64,000 nt of DNA from Sideroxydans lithotrophicus (lineage in GTDB: Bacteria; Pseudomonadota; Gammaproteobacteria; Burkholderiales; Gallionellaceae). The stretch lies in contig DYJI01000005.1 in NCBI GenBank assembly GCA_020723185.1, forward strand, positions 124,001 through 188,000. Reading direction: 5' to 3'. Under the pieces are notes generated by a model that was given only the letters and a program-made list of their open reading frames with translations, was not told where the DNA came from and did no database searches. Both the position numbers and the translations under genes were made by a program. Position 1 is the first letter of the stretch. Each line of letters begins with the position of its first letter. This document shows positions 1 to 8,237 of the stretch, one piece after another.

Positions 1-29
1 GATTATCCCTCTTCGCAGCGAGGTTCCAT

Positions 30-51
30 GGCACGCTTCGGCGTGCCTTTT
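30..51 (+). terminator. Rho-independent terminator of the gene upstream of the window
   Basis: A perfect 7-bp stem GGCACGC/GCGTGCC encloses a TTCG tetraloop and is followed by TTTT. It probably ends a transcript entering from the left edge and insulates pntA. Confidence 0.8.
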
Positions 52-90
52 CGTTACATCAATGGGCTGGGGCGGGGCGCAAAGCTCGTA

Positions 91-96
91 TATAAT
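91..96 (+). promoter_or_regulatory. -10 box of the pntAB promoter
   Basis: A consensus TATAAT lies 67 bp before the pntA start and just after the upstream terminator. The -35 region (around 68-73) is G-rich and poor, so only the -10 is firm. Confidence 0.5.
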
Positions 97-162
97 CGCA
101 AGCCAATTTCAGTGCGCCCGGAACAACCGGGCGTTTCAGTATGCGGTTTACAGGAGGGTTAC

Positions 163-1740
163 ATGCGTATTGGAATTCCTGCGGAGATCAGTGCAGGCGA
201 AAAACGCGTTGCGACGGTACCCGAAGTCGTAGAGAAGCTCATCAAGCTGGGTTTCCAGGTCGCGGTCCAATCGGGTGCCGGGGATCAGGCTAATTGCGAT
301 GACGACAGCTATCGCGCTGCCGGTGCCGAGATAATCGGCGGCGCAGCCGAACTTTGGGCAGGTTCCGACATCGTGTTCAAGGTGCGCGCACCGAGCAAGG
401 AAGAAGTCGCCCTGATGCGCGAAGGCAGCACGCTGGTGAGTTTCATCTGGCCGGCGCAGAACCCCGAACTGATGCAGCAACTGGCTGCAAAGAAAGTCAC
501 CGTGCTCGCCATCGACGCCTTGCCGCGCATGCTGAGCCGCGCCCAGAAGATGGACGCGCTGACCTCGCAGGCCGGTGTCGCCGGTTACCGCGCCGTCATC
601 GAGGCCGCCAATGCCTTCGGTCGTTTCTTCAACGGTCAGATCACCGCCGCGGGCAAGGTACCGCCGGCCAAGGTGTTCATCGCCGGTGCCGGTGTGGCCG
701 GTCTGGCGGCCATCGGTACCGCAGCCGGCCTAGGTGCCATCGTACGTGCCAACGACACCCGCGCCGAAGTGGCCGACCAGGTCAAGTCGCTGGGCGGGGA
801 GTTCGTGAAGGTCGACTATGAGGAAGAGGGCGGCGGTGGCGGCGGTTACGCCAAGGTGATGAGCGAAGGTTTCCAGCAGGCCCAGCGCGAGATGTACGCC
901 AAACAGGCCAAGGAAGTCGACATCATCATCACCACCGCGCTGATCCCCGGCAAACCCGCGCCTCGACTGATCACCGCCGAGATGGTGAAGAGCATGAAAG
1001 CCGGCAGCGTCATCGTCGATATGGCGGCCGAGCAAGGCGGCAACTGCGAGTTGACCGAACCCGGCAAGGCCGTGGTCAAACATGGCGTGACCATCGTCGG
1101 ATATACCGACCTGAACAGCCGACTGGCCAAGCAGTCTTCCACACTGTACGGCACCAATCTGTTCCGTCTGGCCGAAGAGTTGTGCAAGAACAAGGATGGC
1201 GTCATCGACGTCAACATGGAAGACGATGCCATACGCGGCCTGACCGTCATCAAGGATGGCGCGATCACCTGGCCCGCGCCCGCACCCAAACTGCCCGCCG
1301 CTGCGGCCAAGCCTGCCGCCAAGCCGGCTCCCGCTCCCGCCGCAAAAGGCCACGGTAGTACGGGTGCGCCGGCCTCTGCGGGAACCATAGTCGCCCTGTT
1401 CAGCATTGCCGCGCTGCTGTTCCTGCTCATCGGCGCGTATGCCCCGGCCGAGTTCCTCGGACATTTCACCGTGTTCGTGCTGGCCTGTTTCGTGGGTTAC
1501 ATGGTGGTTTGGAACGTCACGCCGGCCCTGCATACCCCGTTGATGAGCGTCACCAACGCGATCAGCAGCATCATCGCCCTCGGTGCGCTGGTGCAGATCG
1601 CGCCGCCGACGCTGTTCGGCCTGGATCGCCCGGACGACTGGATACGCGGGCTGGCCGTGGTGGCGATCGCGCTCACTGCGGTGAACATGTTCGGCGGCTT
1701 TGCGGTGACCAAGCGCATGCTGTCGATGTTCCGTAAATAA
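163..1740 (+). CDS. pntA: NAD(P) transhydrogenase subunit alpha
   Basis: This is the alpha subunit of the proton-translocating transhydrogenase, which exchanges hydride between NADH and NADP+ at the inner membrane. The product has 525 residues: an N-terminal AlaDH/PNT-type NAD(H) domain (about 1-370, with the Rossmann stretch [14 protein letters not shown]), an Ala/Pro-rich linker (about 371-400), and a C-terminal membrane part with about four hydrophobic helices (406-525). That makes it the fused type of E. coli PntA rather than a split PntAA/PntAB. ATG 163 was chosen because AGGAGG lies at 152-157 and the protein then begins MRIGIPAEI as in the family. An in-frame ATG at 28 would place codons inside a terminator. 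pntB follows after 8 bp. Confidence 0.96.
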   Translation: MRIGIPAEISAGEKRVATVPEVVEKLIKLGFQVAVQSGAGDQANCDDDSYRAAGAEIIGGAAELWAGSDIVFKVRAPSKEEVALMREGSTLVSFIWPAQNPELMQQLAAKKVTVLAIDALPRMLSRAQKMDALTSQAGVAGYRAVIEAANAFGRFFNGQITAAGKVPPAKVFIAGAGVAGLAAIGTAAGLGAIVRANDTRAEVADQVKSLGGEFVKVDYEEEGGGGGGYAKVMSEGFQQAQREMYAKQAKEVDIIITTALIPGKPAPRLITAEMVKSMKAGSVIVDMAAEQGGNCELTEPGKAVVKHGVTIVGYTDLNSRLAKQSSTLYGTNLFRLAEELCKNKDGVIDVNMEDDAIRGLTVIKDGAITWPAPAPKLPAAAAKPAAKPAPAPAAKGHGSTGAPASAGTIVALFSIAALLFLLIGAYAPAEFLGHFTVFVLACFVGYMVVWNVTPALHTPLMSVTNAISSIIALGALVQIAPPTLFGLDRPDDWIRGLAVVAIALTAVNMFGGFAVTKRMLSMFRK

Positions 1741-1748
1741 GGATTTTC

Positions 1749-3167
1749 ATGATGTCTGAAAGTTTGGCTACTGTCTCTTATATCGGCGCGACGATCCTGT
1801 TCATCCTCAGTCTCGGTGGTCTTTCCAACCCCGAGACTTCACGTCGCGGCAACCTCTACGGCATGCTCGGCATGACCATCGCCGTGCTGGCCACGGTGTT
1901 CGGGCCGCGTGTCACGATGGCCGGCCTGCCCTGGATCATCGGCGCGATGGTGGTGGGCGGCAGCATCGGTCTGTACGCCGCACGCAAGGTGCAGATGACG
2001 CAGATGCCGGAGCTGGTCGCACTGATGCACAGTCTGGTCGGTCTGGCGGCCTGCCTGGTCGGCTTCGCCAATTACATCGACCCGATGGCGTCGATGCACC
2101 TGTCGAGTGCCGAAAAGGCCATCCACGAGATCGAGGTCTATATCGGTATCCTGATCGGTGCCGTGACCTTCTCCGGTTCACTCATCGCCTTCGGCAAACT
2201 GGCGGGCAAGATCGGTGGCAAACCGTTGCTGCTGCCGGGACGTCACTTCCTGAACCTGATCGGCCTGCTGGTCGTCATCGCGTTCGGCTACGTATTCCTG
2301 CAGGCCGAATCGATAGACGCGGGCATGTTCGCCCTGACGGTGATGACCGTGATCGCCCTTTTGTTCGGTATCCATATGGTGATGGCCATCGGCGGTGCCG
2401 ACATGCCGGTGGTGGTGTCCATGCTCAACAGCTATTCGGGCTGGGCGGCGGCGGCGACCGGCTTCATGCTGAACAACGACCTGCTGATCGTCACCGGCGC
2501 GCTGGTCGGTTCCAGCGGTGCCATCCTGTCCTACATCATGTGCCGTGCGATGAACCGTAACTTCCTCAGCGTCATCGCCGGCGGCTTCGGCTCCGGCGGC
2601 GGTACGCCAGCCAAGAAGGGGGACGACCAACCGGCAGGCGAAGTGGTGCCCATCAGCGCAGCCGAGACGGCTGAGCTGCTCGCTTCCGCCAAGAACGTCA
2701 TCATCGTGCCGGGCTACGGCATGGCGGTGGCGCAGGCGCAGCATACCGTCAACGAGATCACGCAGTTCCTGCGCGAAAAAGGCGTCAATGTGCGTTTCGG
2801 TATCCATCCGGTCGCCGGCCGCATGCCCGGCCACATGAACGTGCTGCTGGCCGAAGCCAAGGTGCCTTACGACATCGTGATGGAGATGGACGAGATCAAC
2901 GCGGACTTCCCGGACACGGACGTGTCCATTGTGATCGGTGCCAACGACATCGTGAACCCGGCCGCGCAGGAAGAACCGGGCAGCCCCATCGCCGGCATGC
3001 CGGTGCTGGAAGTGTGGAAGGCCAAGACCTCCATCGTGATGAAGCGCAGTATGGCTTCCGGCTATGCGGGCGTGGACAATCCGCTGTTCTACAAAGAGAA
3101 CAACCGCATGCTGTTCGGTGATGCCAAGAAGATGCTGGATGAGGTGCTGGTTGCGCTGAAAGCGTAA
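1749..3167 (+). CDS. pntB: NAD(P) transhydrogenase subunit beta
   Basis: Beta subunit that forms most of the proton channel and binds NADP(H). The 472 residues comprise a hydrophobic N-terminal two-thirds (about 270 residues, several membrane helices), a short polar hinge, and a C-terminal NADP-binding domain showing [11 protein letters not shown] and [13 protein letters not shown], both family signatures. The length fits the family (about 460). It starts 8 bp after pntA and is surely co-transcribed with it. ATG 1752 immediately follows the first ATG, so the exact start is ambiguous by one codon. A terminator follows at 3189. Confidence 0.96.
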   Translation: MMSESLATVSYIGATILFILSLGGLSNPETSRRGNLYGMLGMTIAVLATVFGPRVTMAGLPWIIGAMVVGGSIGLYAARKVQMTQMPELVALMHSLVGLAACLVGFANYIDPMASMHLSSAEKAIHEIEVYIGILIGAVTFSGSLIAFGKLAGKIGGKPLLLPGRHFLNLIGLLVVIAFGYVFLQAESIDAGMFALTVMTVIALLFGIHMVMAIGGADMPVVVSMLNSYSGWAAAATGFMLNNDLLIVTGALVGSSGAILSYIMCRAMNRNFLSVIAGGFGSGGGTPAKKGDDQPAGEVVPISAAETAELLASAKNVIIVPGYGMAVAQAQHTVNEITQFLREKGVNVRFGIHPVAGRMPGHMNVLLAEAKVPYDIVMEMDEINADFPDTDVSIVIGANDIVNPAAQEEPGSPIAGMPVLEVWKAKTSIVMKRSMASGYAGVDNPLFYKENNRMLFGDAKKMLDEVLVALKA

Positions 3168-3188
3168 AGACTTCCGTATGTTTCGATG

Positions 3189-3213
3189 AAAGAGCCGCTC
3201 ATGCGGCTCTTTT
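3189..3213 (+). terminator. Terminator of pntAB
   Basis: A perfect 10-bp stem AAAGAGCCGC/GCGGCTCTTT with a TCAT loop, followed by T-rich sequence, 20 bp after the pntB stop. Being symmetric, it may also serve the convergent radical SAM gene. Confidence 0.85.
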
Positions 3214-3254
3214 CATTTGTGCCAGCAACTGCCGCAAATGATCGGCAGGAAGTG

Positions 3255-4766
3255 TTATTCCTCCTGCAACCGCGCCTGCCGCTTCGCTGGATTGCCTGTT
3301 CTGGTCTTGCGGGGCATATCCTTCTCGTTTCTCATGAACGGCGGCATCTCCTTGCTACCTGACTGAAGAAAATCATGCTCCAGCGCAGCGCGGACTGTTT
3401 CCGGCGCTACGGCAAGAACTGTGGTCAGCCCGGCGAAGAGCAGATCGAACAACTGCGGCAGCGCAATCTGGTGTGTCTTGCGCGTGGTGGCATAGAGCCA
3501 GTCGGAGAAAATCATGAAGCGCGCGAACGGGCTGTCAGCCAGCAAGAGTGGCAGAGTCATCGCAAAACGTCCCGAGTTACCCACCAGATCCCAATAGCGA
3601 GCGAAGCGCACCAGTCTTTGCATGGTGGAGAAGTCGATGCGGTCGGTGGCAAGGATGGCGTAGGGAGGGTAAGGGGTGTAGCGCATGCCGTACGCCTCGG
3701 TATGGCGAGTGATGGGCGTGCCGCGCAGGCGCTTGAGCACGCCGACCTGGATCTCCTGCTGCTTCAGCGCGATCAGACGGTCGAAGCCAGCCGCGATGCT
3801 CGCCACATCCTCGCCGGGCAGGCCGATGATGAGATCGACGTGGATGTGCGCCTGGCTTTCCTGACGCAGCCAGCGCAGGTTCTCCTCGGCTTTGGCGGTG
3901 TCCTGTTTGCGCGAAATCAATGCCTGCACAGCGGGGTTCAAGGTCTGGATACCCACCTCGAATTGCAGCGCGCCGGCAGGGAATCTCACGATCAGCGCTT
4001 TCAGTTGCTCCGGCAGGTGATCGGGGATGACTTCGAAGTGCACGAACAATCTGTCGTCCAGCCGCGCAAGGAAGAATTCCAGAATGCGCACGCTGTCTTT
4101 GATGTTGAGGTTGAAGGTACGGTCGACGAATTTGAACTGGCGCGCACCGCGCTGATACAGTTTGTCCAGCGCATCGAGGATGCGGTCCAGATCGAAAGCC
4201 CAGGCGGTCTTGTCCAGCGCCGAGAGGCAGAATTCGCATTTGAACGGACAGCCGCGCGAGGCTTCCACATACAGCGTGCGGTGCGCGATGTCGCTGTCCG
4301 AGTAATACGCATAGGGCAGTTCGATCTCGGCAAGCTTCGGCTGGATGCCGGCAATGATCTTCTGCGCCTGCGGTCGCTGTTGCAGAAGCTCGCGGCACAG
4401 CTTGGCAAAGCTGATGTCGCCCCAGCCCGTGATCACATGATCGGCCAGGCGCACGACCTCCTGCTCATCGCATTCGTAACTGACCTCCGGCCCGCCCAGC
4501 ACCACGCTGATGTGCGGGGCCACACATTTGAGCAAGGCGACCACGCGGGTGATCTCGCTCACGTTCCAGATGTACACGCCGAAACCGATGATGCGCGGCT
4601 GCGTCGCCAGCAAAGCCTCGACGATCTCCTCGGCCCGGTTCTGCAGGGTGAACTCCATGATCTCCGTGTCATCCGCAAGCTCGCCCATGTTGGCGGCGAG
4701 ATAGCGCAAGCCCAGCGAGGCATGGATGTAGCGCGCGTTCAGGGTGGTGAGGATGATGGCGGGCAT
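3255..4766 (-). CDS. B12-binding domain radical SAM protein (DUF4080 type)
   Basis: A cobalamin-binding radical SAM enzyme of unknown substrate, 503 residues. The N-terminal part is a B12-binding-like Rossmann domain (about 1-140). The radical SAM core follows, with CPFKCEFC (C-x3-C-x2-C, about residue 185) as the [4Fe-4S]/SAM site. The C-terminal third matches the DUF4080 domain found in such proteins. The start at 4766 (MPAIILTTLN) is preferred over an upstream in-frame extension that overlaps the next gene's end and has no family resemblance. It ends a minus-strand set msrA-DUF4149-radical SAM. Its substrate cannot be deduced from the context. Confidence 0.85.
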   Translation of the reverse strand: MPAIILTTLNARYIHASLGLRYLAANMGELADDTEIMEFTLQNRAEEIVEALLATQPRIIGFGVYIWNVSEITRVVALLKCVAPHISVVLGGPEVSYECDEQEVVRLADHVITGWGDISFAKLCRELLQQRPQAQKIIAGIQPKLAEIELPYAYYSDSDIAHRTLYVEASRGCPFKCEFCLSALDKTAWAFDLDRILDALDKLYQRGARQFKFVDRTFNLNIKDSVRILEFFLARLDDRLFVHFEVIPDHLPEQLKALIVRFPAGALQFEVGIQTLNPAVQALISRKQDTAKAEENLRWLRQESQAHIHVDLIIGLPGEDVASIAAGFDRLIALKQQEIQVGVLKRLRGTPITRHTEAYGMRYTPYPPYAILATDRIDFSTMQRLVRFARYWDLVGNSGRFAMTLPLLLADSPFARFMIFSDWLYATTRKTHQIALPQLFDLLFAGLTTVLAVAPETVRAALEHDFLQSGSKEMPPFMRNEKDMPRKTRTGNPAKRQARLQEE

Positions 4767-4780
4767 GCGGGAACGCAGGC

Positions 4781-5248
4781 TCAGTGTCGCGGATCGTTGC
4801 GCAGGAAAAGATAGAGGGAAGAAAGTCCCAGCAGGCTCTCGATCAGGTACAGGATGCTGGAGATGCCGTGCCACATGGCGAAGCTATCCGCCAGCGGGCT
4901 TTTCATCACCTCCAGCGGCAGGGCCTGGGATTTCAGCCCGGCCATCAACGGCTGGATACCGAACTGGATGGCCAGCGTGATGAGCAGCATCAGCGCGATG
5001 GCGAGGAAGGCGGGTTGGCGCAAGGCCAGCTTGCCGAACTTCACTCCGTCCCGCAGCAGCAGATAAACGCCGCAAGTGATCCCCACGAAACCCTGCACGC
5101 GGAACATCTCGCCCGCCAGCATGCCTGCCAGTTGTTTATCGGGTTGCGCCTGGAACAGAATGGGCACGGCCAGATAACCCACCGTCCAAAGACTGCCGAC
5201 CCAGAGCGTGAGGGCGGTGCCATCCAGAAAACGCAGCTTCACGCTCAT
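4781..5248 (-). CDS. DUF4149 family membrane protein
   Basis: A 155-residue integral membrane protein with about four hydrophobic helices (TALTLWVGSLWTVGYLAVPI, FVGITCGVYLLL, FLAIALMLLITLAIQF, and a C-terminal SSILYLIESLLGLSSLYLF). This pattern and the WVGSLWTVGYLAVPILF start fit the DUF4149 family, which has no known function. The ATG at 5248 overlaps the msrA stop by 4 bp (ATGA), so the two are translationally coupled. Upstream in-frame codons belong to msrA in another frame. Confidence 0.8.
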   Translation of the reverse strand: MSVKLRFLDGTALTLWVGSLWTVGYLAVPILFQAQPDKQLAGMLAGEMFRVQGFVGITCGVYLLLRDGVKFGKLALRQPAFLAIALMLLITLAIQFGIQPLMAGLKSQALPLEVMKSPLADSFAMWHGISSILYLIESLLGLSSLYLFLRNDPRH

Positions 5249-5829
5249 TCCCCCAGACGGTAACCGCGGTTGACGTGGCAGGTGTAGCCACGCGGATTCT
5301 TTACCAGATATTTCTGGTGATATTCCTCGGCGGGCCAGAACTCCTTGAACGGCGTGACCTCGGTCACCACCTTGGCACCCCATTCACCCGAAGCATCCAC
5401 GGTGCGTATCACCTCTGCTGCGGTATCGCGTTGTGCATCGCTGACATAGAAGATGGCCGACCGGTATTGCGTGCCCCGGTCGTTCCCTTGCTGGTTGCGC
5501 GTGGTCGGGTTGTGCATGCGGAAGAATTCGAACAGCAGGTGGCGATAAGTCAGCTTCACCGGATCGAACACGATCTTGAGCGACTCCGCATGCCCGCTGC
5601 GTCCGGTCTTCACGATGTCATAGGTCGCATTCGGCACTTCGCCGCCGGTGTAGCCGACCTCGGTCTCCAGCACACCCGGGATCTGCCGCACCAGTTCTTC
5701 CATCCCCCAGAAGCAGCCACCGGCAAGGTAGGCGGTTTGAGTCGTCGAGTCGGGCATGTGGGCTCCTTTCGGTTGGGCGAAGGCGGGGAGGGTGATGAGA
5801 GATGCTAACAGGAAGATTATTGGGCGCAT
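5245..5829 (-). CDS. msrA: Peptide-methionine (S)-S-oxide reductase MsrA
   Basis: Reduces methionine-S-sulfoxide in proteins. The catalytic GCFWG motif is present, and the rest (GYTGG, HAESLKIVFDP, and the QYRS and YHQKYL stretches) is canonical. From the ATG at 5829 the product has 194 residues and begins with a clear signal peptide (MRPIIFLLASLITLPAFA, cleavage after AFA), implying a periplasmic enzyme. A second in-frame ATG at 5757 lies just after the signal region and has an excellent AAAGGAG 5 nt upstream, giving a 170-residue cytosolic form. The upstream edge abuts an accessory island whose border repeat begins 15 bp before the first ATG. Confidence 0.93.
   Translation of the reverse strand: MRPIIFLLASLITLPAFAQPKGAHMPDSTTQTAYLAGGCFWGMEELVRQIPGVLETEVGYTGGEVPNATYDIVKTGRSGHAESLKIVFDPVKLTYRHLLFEFFRMHNPTTRNQQGNDRGTQYRSAIFYVSDAQRDTAAEVIRTVDASGEWGAKVVTEVTPFKEFWPAEEYHQKYLVKNPRGYTCHVNRGYRLGE
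5755..5769 (-). promoter_or_regulatory. Internal Shine-Dalgarno and alternative msrA start
   Basis: On the minus strand AAAGGAG (5769-5763) precedes ATG (5757-5755) by 5 nt, in frame within msrA and directly after the signal peptide. It is stronger than the ribosome site of the 5829 start (AAGAG about 10 nt upstream). Confidence 0.5.
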
Positions 5830-5843
5830 GGAATCAATCTCTT

Positions 5844-5885
5844 GCTAACCAGCGCAGCGCTGGATTTCGCGTAGCGACCTGCGCC
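5844..5885 (+). repeat. Left border hairpin-cluster repeat of the island
   Basis: The sequence reads GCTAAC followed by hairpin CCAGCG-CAG-CGCTGG, spacer ATT, hairpin TCGC-GTA-GCGA and CCTGCGCC. The same layout (GCTAAC, hairpin, spacer, hairpin with a 3-nt loop, GC-rich tail) occurs in opposite orientation at 7222-7260, at the other edge of the A+T-rich segment. Only the layout and a few bases are shared, so homology is inferred. Confidence 0.5.
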
Positions 5886-5922
5886 TGAAAAAATCAAAAT
5901 TGAGCGGCATGTTGTGTATTGG

Positions 5923-6399
5923 TTACATGGTTTTATGCAGTGCAGAAGCAATTGAGCCCCATTGCTGCTGTAAAACAGATAGTGCTTTTGCTGACCGATC
6001 AAGGCGATTGCGGTCAATGGTGAAAATCTCAATGAGATGTTCAGTTCTTCTGCTGTCAACCTTGCCGATTTCAATTTTCTGCTGGTCGTATGATTTGAGC
6101 ATACCGTGAACGCACAGGTCTCGAATTTGCACAGTGGTTTTTATCATTGTTATCAATCTATCGAGTTCCTGCACATCAATGATCACGGTCGGGATATTGC
6201 TCTTGATAAAGTCCAGCTTGGTGCCAAGCCTAGTGGGCTTATTCGCTTTCTTTGGTGTGGCTTGCTGCCCATGGAGAACATGAACACATTGATCAATATA
6301 CCGTTCAACAGGTGACCAGTACATTGTCAGCATCCCGATGACGGCAAGCCAAGATGTTAAGACTTGTAGGTCTTCATCTGGGGACAATTGTCCGTTCAT
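5923..6399 (-). CDS. Unknown helical protein with R-x4-H (HEPN-like) motif
   Basis: I do not recognise a named family. The 158-residue product is mostly helical and contains IRDLCVHGML at about residues 102-111, an R-x4-H motif in the setting (preceding helix, following HG) seen in HEPN ribonucleases. It also has an N-terminal helix with WSPVERYIDQCVHVL and a C-terminal charged helix. HEPN membership is inference from the motif and predicted helicity only. The start at 6399 is chosen because upstream codons run into the preceding gene. It lies 31 bp after the Cys-rich gene, as a two-gene operon. Codon use is more A+T-rich than in the flanking core genes, suggesting acquisition by transfer. 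Confidence 0.65.
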   Translation of the reverse strand: MNGQLSPDEDLQVLTSWLAVIGMLTMYWSPVERYIDQCVHVLHGQQATPKKANKPTRLGTKLDFIKSNIPTVIIDVQELDRLITMIKTTVQIRDLCVHGMLKSYDQQKIEIGKVDSRRTEHLIEIFTIDRNRLDRSAKALSVLQQQWGSIASALHKTM

Positions 6400-6430
6400 G
6401 TTGATATTTCCCGGTTGAGGGCAGCGCCCC

Positions 6431-6991
6431 TCAGAACTCAATGACTGGATTAATCCAGCATTTGCTGTATGGAGTGCAAGAGCAATTGGCTTCCATCTGC
6501 TGAAGAATGTCCCGGCCAAACTGCATCCCAGAGTGTTCCGCACACCATGTGCATTCGCTTCCATCGCCGCTAGCATTTAGCGTGAACTTTGTAACACCAA
6601 TCCTTACGGCCTTATTAAATCCGTCAACTCTCGCTTTCGCGATAGTTGCTCTATTGTATATCTCCTCCAGTATTGCTTTGGGATTATCGAGGAAGAGGCC
6701 ATCATCGGAAAGAACCTCAAGGAACTCCTTCGTTATGGAAAGTCGCGGATTTATTCCTCGTATTTTTTTCTCATTCACCGTCAAGTTATTACCGGTCTTG
6801 AAAAGGGATACCTCATGTTTTAGGTGCCTGAGGACGGTTGCATGGCAACTTGGCTTGATGTACTTGCAGGTTTGCAACTCTTTAAGAAAGTATGTTTCGA
6901 TCGTGCATTCAAGTGAGCCGTCGCCAGCAGCCTGTGAGGCTGGCAAAGTACCATCATTCATCGAGAAGATTCGGCGAATAGCGTTAAACAT
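6431..6991 (-). CDS. Unknown protein with Cys-rich C-terminus
   Basis: I do not recognise this 186-residue protein. The N-terminal half is polar with two cysteines (ECTIET, QTCKYIKPSC). The last 50 residues hold CTWC, then CSC and a further C before KCW, so up to five cysteines that could form a metal site. This tail loosely recalls the C-x2-C...C-x-C end of some phage Mu-F-like head proteins, but the match is weak. It is the first gene of a two-gene minus-strand unit inside the A+T-rich island. The roughly 150 bp upstream (6992-7139) hold no other gene and presumably its promoter. Confidence 0.65.
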   Translation of the reverse strand: MFNAIRRIFSMNDGTLPASQAAGDGSLECTIETYFLKELQTCKYIKPSCHATVLRHLKHEVSLFKTGNNLTVNEKKIRGINPRLSITKEFLEVLSDDGLFLDNPKAILEEIYNRATIAKARVDGFNKAVRIGVTKFTLNASGDGSECTWCAEHSGMQFGRDILQQMEANCSCTPYSKCWINPVIEF

Positions 6992-7139
6992 TTCCCGGAT
7001 TACCTTTCCAATGCTTAAAGTTCGAGGTTCCCTGCAACAAAGGGAGACTAACGAAAAGTTGATGGTAATAGCGCCGTGTAAGCTGGCTAGATGTAACGTA
7101 TAAATTGTGAAATGTTTGACTAGTAAGCACGCAAATCAA

Positions 7140-7214
7140 CTAGCGCCGCTCTTTCTTCATCGCGGCAGCAGCTTCACGTTTGGATTCTTTTTCCTTCTCC
7201 GTAGCGCGTTTGTG
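7140..7214 (-). pseudogene. Remnant of an smpB 3' end
   Basis: Read on the minus strand this stretch encodes HKRATEKEKESKREAAAAMK followed by KERR and a stop. It aligns residue for residue with the last 24 residues of the intact SmpB ([20 protein letters not shown] then KKERR). The two DNA copies are only about two-thirds identical, and many differences are silent, so the fragment is a diverged homologue rather than a recent duplication. No start codon or upstream smpB sequence is attached. It probably marks an integration or recombination event at the smpB end. Confidence 0.8.
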
Positions 7215-7221
7215 GCTTCGG

Positions 7222-7260
7222 CCGCTCGCTTTGCGAGCTTAACTTGCTGCGCAAGTTAGC
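7222..7260 (-). repeat. Right border hairpin-cluster repeat of the island
   Basis: Two perfect adjacent hairpins: GCTCGC-TTT-GCGAGC (7224-7238) and TAACTTGC-TGC-GCAAGTTA (7240-7258). On the minus strand it reads GCTAAC, hairpin, spacer, hairpin, GGCC, the same layout as the plus-strand unit at 5844-5885. It lies between the smpB remnant and the intact smpB. Confidence 0.5.
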
Positions 7261-7284
7261 CTGCGTCGCAAGAGAGCCACACAT

Positions 7285-7734
7285 CTAGCGGCGCTCCTTT
7301 TTCATCGCATTGGCGGCTTCGCGCTTCGCATCCTTCTCGCGCTCCGTGGCTCTCTTGTCATGCTCTTTCTTGCCCTTGGCCAACCCGATCTCCAGCTTCA
7401 CGCGACCGCCCTTGTAGTGCATGTCCAGGGGCATGAGGGTGAAGCCGGCACGTTGCACTTTGCCGATGAGTTTGTCGATCTCATGCTTGTGCAACAGCAA
7501 CTTGCGGGTGCGCACGGGGTCGGGGTGGATGTGGGTGGAGGCGTTCAGGAGGGGACTGATGTGCGAGCCGAACAGCCAAAGTGCGCCGTCCTTGGCCAGC
7601 ACATACGCTTCCTTGAGCTGCACCCGACCGGCGCGGATGGCTTTGACTTCCCAGCCTTCGAGCATGATGCCCGCTTCATGTTTGTCTTCGATGAAGTAGT
7701 CGTGAAAGGCTTTTTTGTTCTGGATGATACTCAT
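7285..7734 (-). CDS. smpB: SsrA-binding protein SmpB
   Basis: Binds tmRNA and delivers it to stalled ribosomes in trans-translation. The 149 residues match the family: N-terminal [20 protein letters not shown], central [13 protein letters not shown], and a basic C-terminal tail ending MKKERR that inserts into the mRNA channel. It is divergent from ratA, the usual neighbour. A TAGAAT -10-like box lies at 7770-7765. Oddities: a diverged copy of its last codons sits about 70 bp downstream, and a 12-bp inverted repeat (7269-7280 and 7346-7357) encloses its stop codon. Confidence 0.96.
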   Translation of the reverse strand: MSIIQNKKAFHDYFIEDKHEAGIMLEGWEVKAIRAGRVQLKEAYVLAKDGALWLFGSHISPLLNASTHIHPDPVRTRKLLLHKHEIDKLIGKVQRAGFTLMPLDMHYKGGRVKLEIGLAKGKKEHDKRATEREKDAKREAANAMKKERR

Positions 7735-7799
7735 TGGAAGATGTGTTTTGCCTGTGGTTACGCTATTCTACCAGCCTTTGATGACGGGCTAGTTGAAGC

Positions 7800-8237
7800 A
7801 TGGCGTTGGTGGAGAAGACGGTACTCGTGGCGCATACGGCGGAGCAGATGTTCAATCTGGTGGATCGTGTCGAGGAATATCCGCAGTTCCTGCCCTGGTG
7901 CGGCGGCGCGTCCGTGGACGATATGCAAGGAACGACCATGCATGCCACGGTGCATATCGATTACCACCACATCAAACAGCACTTTTCCACCGAGAACCTG
8001 CGCGAGCCGCCGTTCCTGATCATGATGAAGCTAAAAAAAGGACCGTTCCAGCAGTTGGACGGTAGCTGGCGTTTCATACCCTTGAACGAGGAAGCCTGTA
8101 AAATAGAATTCCGTCTGCATTATGAATTTTCCAGCAAGCTACTGGAAAAGATGGTGGGGCCGGTGTTCCATTACATCGCCAACAGTTTCGTGGATGCTTT
8201 CATCCACCGTGCAGAAAAGATCTACGCCACAGCATGA
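7800..8237 (+). CDS. ratA: RatA / COQ10-like START-domain protein
   Basis: The 145-residue protein is a single polyketide-cyclase/START-type fold of the Coq10/RatA family (VLVAHTAEQMFNLVDRVEEYPQFLPWC is the typical start). The E. coli homologue has been reported to inhibit 70S ribosome association, while mitochondrial relatives bind ubiquinone. Which role holds here cannot be told from sequence. It is divergent from smpB and overlaps ratB by 4 bp, the canonical smpB/ratA/ratB locus. Confidence 0.9.
   Translation: MALVEKTVLVAHTAEQMFNLVDRVEEYPQFLPWCGGASVDDMQGTTMHATVHIDYHHIKQHFSTENLREPPFLIMMKLKKGPFQQLDGSWRFIPLNEEACKIEFRLHYEFSSKLLEKMVGPVFHYIANSFVDAFIHRAEKIYATA

Noticed and set aside
28-162. Long N-terminal extension of pntA from ATG 28
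   Set aside because: It would run through a terminator and a promoter -10 box; AGGAGG and the family start are at 163.
3375-4814. 479-residue plus-strand frame opposite the radical SAM gene
   Set aside because: Shadow frame; the minus-strand gene has the CxxxCxxC motif and full family match.
5817-6074. 85-residue minus-strand frame at the left island edge
   Set aside because: It overlaps the HEPN-like gene out of frame and runs through the hairpin repeat; no ribosome site.
7222-7260. Hairpin pair considered as an integron attC site
   Set aside because: GCTTAAC fits one attC core half but the partner GTTAGCC breaks the GTTRRRY consensus, and no integrase or cassette array is present.
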